From contig NZ_CP049160.1 of the NCBI RefSeq assembly GCF_011493005.1, forward strand, positions 216,711-280,710: a DNA stretch of 64,000 nt. The letters are read 5' to 3'. Source of the DNA: Caballeronia sp. SBC1. Its GTDB lineage: Bacteria > Pseudomonadota > Gammaproteobacteria > Burkholderiales > Burkholderiaceae. Under the pieces are notes generated by a model. It saw only the letters and a list, made by a program, of their open reading frames with translations. It had not been told where the DNA came from and did not search any database. A program made the position numbers and the translations under genes. Below, in pieces: positions 33,957 through 41,860 of this stretch (its first letter is position 1; each line of letters starts with the position of its first letter).

Positions 33957-34108
33957 ATGAGCGCGGATCAGAAAATAGCGTTCGTAAAGTTCCAGGGTGT
34001 CGCGCAGGCAAAACTGGTTTCGAAACCCGTGCGCGGCGCACCATGGCTATCATCGACGAGCTGAAGGAACTGCGGTCCGAGAACAGCGTGGTTAGTGCCA
34101 CGCATTGA
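33957..34108 (+). pseudogene. Degenerate duplicate of the traH 3' end
   Basis: These 152 bases align end to end with the last 153 bases of traH (33020-33172), keeping blocks such as GAGCTGAAGGAACTG and the stop. The first part reads SADQKIAFVKFQ in one frame and the end reads TMAIIDELKELRSEN in another, so one base has been lost. Many substitutions suggest an old duplication. A 101-residue frame starting at 33803 runs through it but its N-terminal part has no coding character. Confidence 0.8.
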
Positions 34109-34256
34109 GACGTCGTAGGTCGATTGTCCATGGGCCGCCTCTCGAGAGTGCGAATTTTTTCGTCGGTACGTTTTGGCAATAGACCTACGTGCGTGGGGCT
34201 CATTCAAGCGGCGCGGTTGGATCACGCAGCATATTTTCCGGCGAGACATCACCTGT

Positions 34257-34309
34257 GCTCAGTTCACCGCTCGCCTCAGCAGCGGGCTTACTTAAACAGG
34301 AGATTCACC
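34257..34309 (+). promoter_or_regulatory. Structured 5' leader element, copy 3
   Basis: TGCTCAGTTCACC, hairpin GCTCGC(34269-34274)/GCGGGC(34282-34287) with one T-G pair and loop CTCAGCA, TTACTTAAAC, AGGAGAT, ATG at 34310. The loop and flanks are nearly identical to copy 4 near 54.4 kb although the genes differ. Confidence 0.7.
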
Positions 34310-35344
34310 ATGGAAGTAAAAAGCGAAACACGTCTCTATGAATCGAGCGTCATTGGGAAAATAGATTACTTCCAAGCCCAGCGCATGATTGATGCCGCGG
34401 TCACAAAGGCGCGTGGCTCAGAAGTCGGCGCATATCTCACGGTTGATCATCCCGATGCAGACGTGGGCTTCCAATTCGTGATGGTTGGTCCTGATGGGCG
34501 GACAAACAGATTGCTTGCCTCGAAAACCCATCAGGATCGTCTGGACGCGCACTGGGGCGGATTTGTTGACGCGTACAGAGCCGCGGACGGGATGGACCCG
34601 AAGCTGAAAACGCATCCCGCGGAAGTTGCTAACCTGCGATCGCTGTATGAAGCTGCGCCGCTTGGCATGTGGCAAGTGGTGGACGGCGGCACGGCATACT
34701 ATCCGCTTGCAATCGCGTGTAACGAGCACATTCTATTGAGGTTTCATTCGTGGGACAGAGAGCGCGAGAAAAAGGCCGAGGCTATTGTGGAACTGCACAA
34801 TGCGTTGCCTGTGCTGTTTGCTTCGGCAGAGTCGGGAATCGATTTGGTCGCCGTACGTAAACTTCAATCTTTGCACGAAGGACTGCCAGCCGAACCTTGG
34901 TCGGTTCGGCAACGTGATGGTCGCAGCGCTGTAGCCGTGTTGTCCGGCAAGACACAGGTTATATCCTTCGATTCGTTTGAACCGGCTGCAGAATCGGTGG
35001 CTGACCTGGTCGTCCAGATGCATGCGGTGACGCCGCGCTTACTGTTCGCGGCAAAGGAGGCGGCTTTGATCAATCAAGAAATGCCAGAAACTCTGGGGAA
35101 GACGCGCGAGTACCTGTTTGACGCCAAGCTGGATGCGGCTGTCCGCATTCGCGCAGTGAGCGAATGCGCCGCACGAACAGCCCTTCGTACAAAGCTTGAT
35201 GCCGCAAGCGCAAACGTTGGTGAGATTCTCGGGCAGATCATCGTCTGCGAAGTAAGCATGAACGATGAGCCGCACTTGGCCGAAGTCGATGGCGAGGAAC
35301 ATGTCCCAGCTGGCAAGCTGGAAAGCCCATCGCCGGACATGTAA
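34310..35344 (+). CDS. Hypothetical plasmid protein behind leader copy 3
   Basis: 344 residues from the ATG preceded by AGGAGAT of the leader; the frame continues upstream without a better site. Soluble, no signal peptide. Contains an acidic hydrophobic stretch (AYLTVDHPDADVGFQFVMVG) and a helical C-terminal half. Unrecognised. Flanked by leader and terminator, so a stand-alone unit. Confidence 0.75.
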   Translation: MEVKSETRLYESSVIGKIDYFQAQRMIDAAVTKARGSEVGAYLTVDHPDADVGFQFVMVGPDGRTNRLLASKTHQDRLDAHWGGFVDAYRAADGMDPKLKTHPAEVANLRSLYEAAPLGMWQVVDGGTAYYPLAIACNEHILLRFHSWDREREKKAEAIVELHNALPVLFASAESGIDLVAVRKLQSLHEGLPAEPWSVRQRDGRSAVAVLSGKTQVISFDSFEPAAESVADLVVQMHAVTPRLLFAAKEAALINQEMPETLGKTREYLFDAKLDAAVRIRAVSECAARTALRTKLDAASANVGEILGQIIVCEVSMNDEPHLAEVDGEEHVPAGKLESPSPDM

Positions 35345-35360
35345 TCGAGCCGCAATCCAT

Positions 35361-35395
35361 AGCCCGCCTTCTGATTCCAGAAGGCGGGCTTTTTT
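35361..35395 (+). terminator. Rho-independent terminator
   Basis: Thirteen-base perfect stem (35361-35373/35378-35390) with a four-base loop and six Ts, 16 bases after the stop of the 34310 gene. Confidence 0.95.
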
Positions 35396-35578
35396 ACGCC
35401 TGTAATTTCGTCATTTTCCGAGGACACGAAATAGCACGGGTTGCACACGCGCGTTTTGGGCCCGATGGCCTCAAAATTCCTCGGAATACGCGCAGCACGT
35501 GTGCGCATTCCGGATCGGGGCAAAGATTCAAGCGGTAGCGCTGCTCTGCCGTTAATTCATATGGTGGGAGCTTGCCGC

Positions 35579-35624
35579 TTGACCGGCGTGGCCTAGTGGA
35601 CTAATATGGGCTTAGTCCACTAGG
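35579..35624 (+). promoter_or_regulatory. vapBC promoter with overlapping operator
   Basis: TTGACC (35579-35584), 17-base spacer, TAATAT (35602-35607). The -10 box lies inside a perfect 13-base inverted repeat, CCTAGTGGACTAA (35592-35604) and TTAGTCCACTAGG (35612-35624). This is the expected layout for autorepression by the antitoxin or the antitoxin-toxin complex. Confidence 0.9.
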
Positions 35625-35631
35625 AGCGATT

Positions 35632-35868
35632 ATGCAGACAGTCAATATTCATGAGGCGAAGACCCAGTTTTCGCGGCTGGTCGATGCCGCAGCCAGTGGC
35701 GAGGAAATCGTCATCGCTAAGGCCGGCAAGCCGGCCGCCCGACTGGTGCCGATGGAGCGGGCGAAGGTCACGCGCCGTTTCGGCGGCCTCAAGGGCAAGG
35801 TCCGTATTGCGGACGATTTCGATGCCCCGCTCCCCGATGATGTGATTGCAGCATTCGAGGGTCGTTGA
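35632..35868 (+). CDS. vapB: Type II antitoxin, Phd/YefM-like
   Basis: 78 residues. Phd/YefM N-terminal DNA-binding domain: NIHEAKTQFSRLVDAAASGEEIVIAKAGKPAARLVPME, then a disordered C-terminus (DDFDAPLPDDVIAAFEGR) that would bind the toxin. AGGAG lies five bases before the ATG. Neutralises the PIN-domain toxin encoded next, with which it overlaps. Confidence 0.92.
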   Translation: MQTVNIHEAKTQFSRLVDAAASGEEIVIAKAGKPAARLVPMERAKVTRRFGGLKGKVRIADDFDAPLPDDVIAAFEGR

Positions 35869-36245
35869 TGCGCCTGCTTCTCGATACGCACGTCTATCTC
35901 TGGTCGGTCATGGATGACCGCAAGCTGACCAAAGCGGCGCGCAAGCTGATTCTGGAAGCTGACGAAGTATATATAAGCAGCGCGAGCATCTGGGAGGCTT
36001 CGATCAAGGTCGGTCTCGGCAAACTTGAGGCCGACGTCGATATGCTTGTCTCGGAGATTGAAGCCAGCGGATTCATGGAGCTGCCGGTGCGGGCCGTTCA
36101 CGCTGCATTGGTTCGCAATCTGCCTGACATTCACCGCGACCCGTTTGACCGGCTTCTGGTTGCGCAGGCATTGTCGGAGCCGTTGCGGTTGGTCACGTCG
36201 GATGGTCATCTGTCGAAGTACACCGATCTCGTTATCACTGTGTAG
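35868..36245 (+). CDS. vapC: Type II toxin, VapC-like PIN-domain ribonuclease
   Basis: 125 residues. PIN acidic residues are in place: LLLDTHVYLW (Asp near the N-terminus), SSASIWEASIKVG (Glu), HRDPFDRLLVAQAL (Asp) and LVTSDGHLSKY (Asp). The start overlaps the antitoxin stop (TGATG). Expected to cleave RNA when the antitoxin is lost, stabilising the plasmid. Confidence 0.93.
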   Translation: MRLLLDTHVYLWSVMDDRKLTKAARKLILEADEVYISSASIWEASIKVGLGKLEADVDMLVSEIEASGFMELPVRAVHAALVRNLPDIHRDPFDRLLVAQALSEPLRLVTSDGHLSKYTDLVITV

Positions 36246-36254
36246 GAAAAAATT

Positions 36255-36536
36255 ATGGCGAAACGCCCACTCGAGTCTTTCAGTGTGCAGATTGTAGGCG
36301 GCGCAGTTGAGGTCGAGATCGTAACGGACCGACAGAAGCCATATCGATATTTAATTTGTGCGGATGAAATTCACCGCGACGTGCACGAAATTGCGCGCCA
36401 TCTCGATGCTGGTTTGGGTTTAGCAAAGGCGACGTTCGACAAAGTTGAGATTGTCGAGTACCCAGAAAGGTTTTACGTGACGATAGGGCTTCCGATCAAA
36501 TATCACTCTGACCAGTACACGACCCGCAAACGGTAG
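36255..36536 (+). CDS. Hypothetical protein
   Basis: 93 residues, mixed alpha/beta appearance (VQIVGGAVEVEIVTD, RFYVTIGLP). Starts nine bases after vapC with a GGAAAA site and may be co-transcribed. Unrecognised. Confidence 0.6.
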   Translation: MAKRPLESFSVQIVGGAVEVEIVTDRQKPYRYLICADEIHRDVHEIARHLDAGLGLAKATFDKVEIVEYPERFYVTIGLPIKYHSDQYTTRKR

Positions 36537-36544
36537 GAAAAGCC

Positions 36545-36748
36545 ATGTCCACGATCAGGGTCCCAACCAACAAGAAAGAGGCGGTTCGCAAGGCATACGC
36601 CGCATGGCGTCCTGCACGAGGAAGCACCTCCGTTGCCCAGCTGCCAGAGGGCGCTGAAACGGGAACGAGTGTTGACTTTTCGTGGGTTCCTGAGGAATTT
36701 CTGGCCATCCTTGATGAAGCCGGAGTTCCCTATTCGAAAATAGATTGA
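36545..36748 (+). CDS. Hypothetical small protein
   Basis: 67 residues, basic N-terminus (RVPTNKKEAVRKAYAAWRPA), acidic middle. Eight bases after the previous gene with AGGAAAAGCC before the ATG. Unrecognised. Confidence 0.55.
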   Translation: MSTIRVPTNKKEAVRKAYAAWRPARGSTSVAQLPEGAETGTSVDFSWVPEEFLAILDEAGVPYSKID

Positions 36749-36769
36749 AGATAACAGGAAAGGCAAAGC

Positions 36770-37081
36770 ATGGTTACCTACCCGATCCATATCAAGCGCG
36801 ACCACTACGGTGGTCGCGATACGAAGAAGCGGCAAAAAAACGCTGACCGAAATCGCATTGCCTCTGAGCTCGAGGAATATATCAACCAACGGTTGCTTAA
36901 GCAGGAAGCATCTGTTCAGGTATACGATTTCGCAGACATTGCGCGCGCGACGGGCTATTCAATCGACGTAGTTTCCGGACTGGGCTATTCGATTGATGGT
37001 GGAAGTAACGGGTTTACAGCGTGGAAGCACGGAATGACCTACGACGCTGCCATTGCCGCGAACAGCGCTTCAACCGATTAG
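36770..37081 (+). CDS. Hypothetical protein, possible HTH
   Basis: 103 residues. Basic N-terminus (IKRDHYGGRDTKKRQKNADR), helix (IASELEEYINQRLLKQE), and a segment FADIARATGYSIDVVSGLGY that could be a helix-turn-helix. Preceded by AGGAAAGGC. Part of the same closely spaced run of small genes. Confidence 0.55.
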   Translation: MVTYPIHIKRDHYGGRDTKKRQKNADRNRIASELEEYINQRLLKQEASVQVYDFADIARATGYSIDVVSGLGYSIDGGSNGFTAWKHGMTYDAAIAANSASTD

Positions 37082-37099
37082 ACTGGAAAAGCGTCAGCC

Positions 37100-37531
37100 A
37101 TGATTGATCGTGCTGTCATTGAGAAGATCGCGATCGCTTGCCGCCGAGGCTTGAGCAGCCTATACGGCACCCGCGGTTCGGCGTTCGCTGACTTTCCGCG
37201 AGGAGCATGTGGCCCAGCGTCTGAAATCGTTGGGCGCTTGCTGAAAGAGCAACTGCACTACGATGGGGTGTATGTCTGCGGATGCGAGCATCCGGGGCTA
37301 CCAGCCGATCAGTCGCATGCTTGGTTCGAGGTCGCCGACGTCCTGATTGACATCACCTACGATCAGTTCGATGGAATAGGCCTTTCCGGCTGGACATTCG
37401 CTCGGGATAGCGGATGGCACGGTCAATTCACCAGCATTGAAAGGCGTGACGGCTTCTGCATTCCATCCGGCTGGCCATGCTACCCATACGATGGCTATCA
37501 AGCGGCCTTAGACTCGCTGAGTGTGACCTGA
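37100..37531 (+). CDS. Protein with papain/transglutaminase-like Cys-His-Asp pattern
   Basis: 143 residues. The order of conserved-looking residues is FPRGACGPASEIVGRLLKE (Cys), DQSHAWFEVADVLIDITYDQF (His and Asp/Asn region), the arrangement seen in small transglutaminase/NlpC-like cysteine enzymes. No signal peptide, so an intracellular substrate is likely. Family membership is inferred from the motif order only. Confidence 0.6.
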   Translation: MIDRAVIEKIAIACRRGLSSLYGTRGSAFADFPRGACGPASEIVGRLLKEQLHYDGVYVCGCEHPGLPADQSHAWFEVADVLIDITYDQFDGIGLSGWTFARDSGWHGQFTSIERRDGFCIPSGWPCYPYDGYQAALDSLSVT

Positions 37532-37642
37532 TTGTCTCAGAAGAACGTAAGCACCCCCGGCGCGAGCTAGGAAAAGCGCTCTGCGGTTTTCGCGCGCGCG
37601 AAACAAGGCAACCGCATTGACCACTTCGTCATCGCCCTGACC

Positions 37643-38332
37643 ATGATCATCGAGTTCAGCATCCCGGATGTACTCGCACCCACGAATCCCTTTCTCGGAT
37701 ACTGGGGAGCCCAGCTCGTCGTTGGTCATTTTTCGGACTCCACGAAGGTCATCACGCTCTCCTCGACGTTTGTTCGCTGTGTGTTTTCCGCGCGGGAGGA
37801 CTATCTAGCTGCTGCACAGCACCTTCGTGCCGCCTTCCAAGCGAGCCGCGCGATGCACCTCAGCGAGATCTACCGTAGCATCGCGCGGTTCGAGTCGTGT
37901 ATCACTGGCGTTTACCTAGCAGTGCGTGCATTTGTTCGGTTTCGCCGGTGTGTTGAACTGCCGCCTGAAGCTCGCGCGGTGATTAACTCTTGCAAACCTG
38001 TTTTCGCCACGAAAGCGGTGAAGGACAGGCTCAAGGTCATGCGTGACACAATGCAGCACATTGAGGAGCGACTGGTCACCGGCGAGTTGACCGATGATCT
38101 GCCCTACATGATCCAACCAACGGGCGCGGAAGTCGCACTCAACGATCCGACGCAACCTGGTCAGACTGTCAGAACCATCGACCGACTCCGCATTGCCGAG
38201 CATGAAGTGCGATTCTCCGAACTTGTCGAGTGGCTTGATGAAATGATCGTCTACGTCGAAAAACTTCGGTCACTGATGCCAACACGCTGGACGTCGAGCC
38301 TGGCAGACTTACCAAAAGGGCCTGCATCGTGA
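37643..38332 (+). CDS. Hypothetical protein
   Basis: 229 residues, largely helical. Hydrophobic N-terminal part but no clear signal peptide; middle helix SEIYRSIARFESCITGVYLAV, C-terminal FSELVEWLDEMIVYVEKL. Unrecognised. About 110 bases after the cysteine-enzyme-like gene. Confidence 0.6.
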   Translation: MIIEFSIPDVLAPTNPFLGYWGAQLVVGHFSDSTKVITLSSTFVRCVFSAREDYLAAAQHLRAAFQASRAMHLSEIYRSIARFESCITGVYLAVRAFVRFRRCVELPPEARAVINSCKPVFATKAVKDRLKVMRDTMQHIEERLVTGELTDDLPYMIQPTGAEVALNDPTQPGQTVRTIDRLRIAEHEVRFSELVEWLDEMIVYVEKLRSLMPTRWTSSLADLPKGPAS

Positions 38333-38407
38333 TCTCGACCACTGAGCACGGAAAGGGTAACGGCCGAGCGGGCCGCAATTATCATGTCACAGTAGATTGG
38401 GGTCGAA

Positions 38408-38734
38408 ATGGCAAAGCAAGTGACGGTCGCGAGCGGCACTGTTTTTGGGACACTCAAGGCCGCGAAAGAACACTTTAGCAAGGTGCGGGAAGCTACTCCG
38501 CCAGGCACTCGGCTCTCGGAGCCTGAAAGGTCGGACGTGCTGGATATCTATGGGCGTTACTGCGCGGCGACGGCATGGCCGGCTGAACATGCAGTTGATG
38601 TGACAACGGAATGGGACAACGAGCAACGATCTCACGGCACCTACGCCCAAACCAAGGCGTTTGCGGTGGTCACAGCATCCGGTTCGACAAAAGTTTTTAG
38701 CATGGATAAGGCACTGGCGGAGATAGCCGTTTAG
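38408..38734 (+). CDS. Hypothetical protein, DUF3223-like
   Basis: 108 residues. GTVFGTLKAAKEHFSKVREA followed by GTRLSEPERSDVLDIYGRY resembles the DUF3223 pattern (a fold found in plasmid and phage proteins and in plant RNA polymerase IV/V partners). Function unknown; similarity judged by eye. Confidence 0.5.
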   Translation: MAKQVTVASGTVFGTLKAAKEHFSKVREATPPGTRLSEPERSDVLDIYGRYCAATAWPAEHAVDVTTEWDNEQRSHGTYAQTKAFAVVTASGSTKVFSMDKALAEIAV

Positions 38735-38846
38735 CACGCCCGAGGGATCAGCGGCCTCGACCGCCTGCCTTCGGGTCTCCGCGGAGTGTGGTCGGAAGCG
38801 CTGGTCAGTGCCGGCACACAGGAAAAGAGACTATGGATGAGTTGTC

Positions 38847-39473
38847 ATGGCACTAGCTGAGATTGGCCTGGTCGTGGGCATGGTCAAGGATGTGTCGCTC
38901 GCGGTAGCGGGGGTTATCACAGCGCTCGTCGCTCGAAAGGGGCTGAATAACTGGCTCCGCGAGCTTGGCGGAAGAACCAAATTCGAGGCTGCACTAGCGC
39001 TGATGCGTGCCTCCTATTCACTTCGAGAGGCTCTGTTCAACTGTCGCGCTTCGCTCGTGGTCGCAGCGGAATTCCCGGCAGGATATAAGCAGGGCGGCAT
39101 CAATTCGTCCACGAAGGACGAAGCGAATGCTTGGAACCATGTATTCAAACATCGTTGGTCGCATGTCGCCACGTCTTTAAAAGAGTTCGATACTCGCAGC
39201 CTTGAAGTGGAAGCAATTTGGGGAGCGGATGCGCGCGAAGCGACACAGCAGTTGTCGTGTTGCGTGTCCATCCTCTACGCGGCGATCGAAAGCTATATCG
39301 ACAACTGCGTAAGTGAAGGTGAGAATTTTAAAGTTGACCGTGAGTTCTCGAAAAAGATCAGATCGGAAGTTTTCGGAACTCGCAACTCCGCAGATAACAA
39401 ATTGACGAACGACATACTGACTGCGATCCAAGCGTTGGAAGATTTCGCCAGACCCCATCTGAGGCACGGCTAA
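38847..39473 (+). CDS. Hypothetical protein with N-terminal hydrophobic helix
   Basis: 208 residues: hydrophobic N-terminus (IGLVVGMVKDVSLAVAGVITALVA), then a helical domain with cysteines (QQLSCCVSILYAAIESYIDNC). Unrecognised. Followed 70 bases later by another membrane protein. Confidence 0.6.
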   Translation: MALAEIGLVVGMVKDVSLAVAGVITALVARKGLNNWLRELGGRTKFEAALALMRASYSLREALFNCRASLVVAAEFPAGYKQGGINSSTKDEANAWNHVFKHRWSHVATSLKEFDTRSLEVEAIWGADAREATQQLSCCVSILYAAIESYIDNCVSEGENFKVDREFSKKIRSEVFGTRNSADNKLTNDILTAIQALEDFARPHLRHG

Positions 39474-39542
39474 CTTAGCTGGCTGAAGTCCGATAGACGA
39501 AACGCAAAAGCCGGCCACGCCGGCACAACGGCCAGGAAAAAA

Positions 39543-40361
39543 ATGAAAAATGTAGTCAAAAAAGAGTTTCCCGAGCACTGGCAGAAGCCGAGCAAGGCAC
39601 GCATCATTCTCGGTTCGTTGGTGATGACGGCGATATGGTACGGCGCACTGCGAGGTGCCGTGTGGATCGGCATATATTTTGGATTTTCGGACAGAGATGA
39701 TCAGCTACTCTTCGCGTGTCTGACAATCGCGGCCCTTGTGATCGGCAGCCTGTTGGCATGGATCAACACAACGTTGAACGGACTGGATCTCAAAAACCTT
39801 GACAGTCCCTTGTTCGATGATAAGAAGTTCAAGCTGCGCGTGAAAGCTCTCAAACAAGATATCGATCGCACCGCTATCTTTGCGTTTTGCTTTTCGGTCC
39901 CGGCCATTCTCGCGAAGGTTTTTCCGGAACTACTCGTAAAGCCAAACACCCAAGGGGCTTTGTTGTCGGGACCAGTTTATACGGCGATCGAGTACGCACT
40001 CGCGTTGACCCTCATTCTTGGTGTGATGCTAAGCGCCTATCTCGTCGTATTGAAATTTCGCACCTCAAAGGCCGAATACTTTTACGACCGAAAGGACTAC
40101 CACCAGCGCGGCGTGAAGGCAAAAGAGAACGAGGCGAAACAAGAAAAGGCCGAACAGGAAAAGCAACAAGCGCTGGACGACCGAGCCGAAGCGCCACACA
40201 CAACGGTGCTGGTCGCTTCAGTCGTCGCCATCACGCTAACGGTGTTCAGAATTGGGCTGCTGTTATTTCGGGAGCACCGAGATCTCTCTTGCAAGCGAAC
40301 TCGCGTAGGGCTAAGTGGAAACAACGTCATCCACGCACGGTTCAGCGGAACCAAGGAATAG
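39543..40361 (+). CDS. Polytopic membrane protein of unknown function
   Basis: 272 residues. Four hydrophobic segments are visible (about 18-42, 52-72, 115-130, 150-178), then a long charged coiled-coil (KAKENEAKQEKAEQEKQQAL) and a possible fifth hydrophobic segment (TVLVASVVAITLTVFRIGLL). GGAAAAA precedes the ATG. Unrecognised; the pairing with the 38847 protein hints at a two-gene module. Confidence 0.6.
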   Translation: MKNVVKKEFPEHWQKPSKARIILGSLVMTAIWYGALRGAVWIGIYFGFSDRDDQLLFACLTIAALVIGSLLAWINTTLNGLDLKNLDSPLFDDKKFKLRVKALKQDIDRTAIFAFCFSVPAILAKVFPELLVKPNTQGALLSGPVYTAIEYALALTLILGVMLSAYLVVLKFRTSKAEYFYDRKDYHQRGVKAKENEAKQEKAEQEKQQALDDRAEAPHTTVLVASVVAITLTVFRIGLLLFREHRDLSCKRTRVGLSGNNVIHARFSGTKE

Positions 40362-40476
40362 CATCATCACCAAATCTCACGTCCATCAGCCTACTTCGAC
40401 TCTGGGAAGCTGTCGCTCTCGGCGCTGGTCTTCACGGGCGACGACGAATAGGTCCGCAGCCCGTGAATCCGCCGCG

Positions 40477-41109
40477 CTACTTGGTGCCCAGGGATTCAAG
40501 TCGGGCCACGCACCTCGGACTAGCTGCGCCGCCGCGTTTGTACCACTGCACTGCGCGGGTCAGGTCCGGCAGAACGTCGCCGGGTGCCGCGCCGCTCCAA
40601 CGGTGCTCCCAGTAAAGCCCGAGGGTGTGGGCGGCATCTCGTATGCCGAATTCAAATGCTATCTCGTATCGAGCTTTGGCAAGCTCAAGGTCAACTTCTT
40701 CTCCGCGTCCCAATCGCGCGCTGTCTCCAAGAGCAGCAGCAGCTAGGCCCTTTAATTTGTCCGGAGCGTGTTCGTCCTTCAGCACATCCGTCAACACGCG
40801 ATGACCCAGTGCGTAGTCGGCCTCGCCGCCGGTGCCACTGAGCAGCGATAGCGCGTACGCGACTCGCAAGGCGGGATGTTTGTCGACGCCCACCTGGTCC
40901 AGCATCTTGCGCCCGAGATATGCCGCGCCTGGGAGTGCCGACACCAGCAACGCATTCGCAGTAGACGCGATGGATTCAAAAGGTGCAAATCCAGCCTTAT
41001 AGGCCGACAAGACATGTCGATAAAACTTCTCGATGTCGAGAGCCGGGTCGTGCCGTCTTAGTGCTGCCCATTCGCGGTCTATCTGGTTAAACCAACTCAC
41101 TTCAGCCAT
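40477..41109 (-). CDS. Hypothetical TPR/Sel1-like helical protein
   Basis: 210 residues, alpha-helical throughout. Repeat-like units such as ALGHRVLTDVLKDE and LAKARYEIAFEFGIRDAAHT suggest TPR or Sel1-type solenoid. No signal peptide, unlike the Sel1 protein at 13.4 kb. Confidence 0.6.
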   Translation of the reverse strand: MAEVSWFNQIDREWAALRRHDPALDIEKFYRHVLSAYKAGFAPFESIASTANALLVSALPGAAYLGRKMLDQVGVDKHPALRVAYALSLLSGTGGEADYALGHRVLTDVLKDEHAPDKLKGLAAAALGDSARLGRGEEVDLELAKARYEIAFEFGIRDAAHTLGLYWEHRWSGAAPGDVLPDLTRAVQWYKRGGAASPRCVARLESLGTK

Positions 41110-41377
41110 GGCAGGTCGCTCTTTATTGGAAATCGCCGCCGATCATACGCCTTCTAATTTCGGCCTTGCGTCGCAGCGGCGATGTCGGCTGAACTTGCGT
41201 ATGAGGCACGAATCACTTTCGAGCAAGTGAGCGGTATGTGAGTAGCTGCTCATCGCATCCCTCGGCCTTTGCGAGGCGTACCGAGGTGTGTTTGCTTCAA
41301 ATTGTTCATATCTTCGTACCAACCATCGGCAGGCTAGGGATGACCACGCTTCATGACGGCCAAGACATTTGACACAA

Positions 41378-41599
41378 CTATGCCTGTAAGACCTCCAAGT
41401 ATGCGTGCGCGACATCCTGCAGTATCTCGCTACGCCTTTCCTCATCAGCGTCCAACTCGACAAGCGGGCCAGCAGCACCAGGGCGATAGCCGATAACTGT
41501 TCGCACGCGCTCTCGGTATCGCTTCGCGGAGTTGCTATCCAGCTGCAGGATTCGGTTTTTGGTTAGCTTTACCCGGGTGCCTACCTTTAGTCGGTTCAA
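41378..41599 (-). CDS. Hypothetical small basic protein
   Basis: 73 residues; KVGTRVKLTKNRILQLDSNS suggests a small beta-barrel, followed by RYRERVRTVIGYRPG. Unrecognised. Confidence 0.45.
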   Translation of the reverse strand: MNRLKVGTRVKLTKNRILQLDSNSAKRYRERVRTVIGYRPGAAGPLVELDADEERRSEILQDVAHAYLEVLQA

Positions 41600-41860
41600 T
41601 CGCGCCTCCGTCGGTGGATGACAAATAAGAGGGCTGCAGCGGACAGTAGTTCAAACAACTTGAGTTGGTGGTCGGCGTTCGCCGCGCGAAATCCGGCATG
41701 CTGAGAAAGAGACCTGCTCGTCGTGGGCGCCCGGCGCCTCCGGACGGCTCTCCCAGCAGAGCCGCTTATCCGGTCGCGACGGCTTTCCCGAATTTGAGCG
41801 AAACTCTCCCGCGCGAACCGTGAGATGCATTCTCTGGGGGCTCACAGGCGGGTCATTAAT

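Noticed and set aside
33803..34108. 101-residue gene with TraH-like C-terminus
   Set aside because: The first 60 residues overlap the 33364 gene in another frame and lack coding character; better explained as a frameshifted traH fragment.
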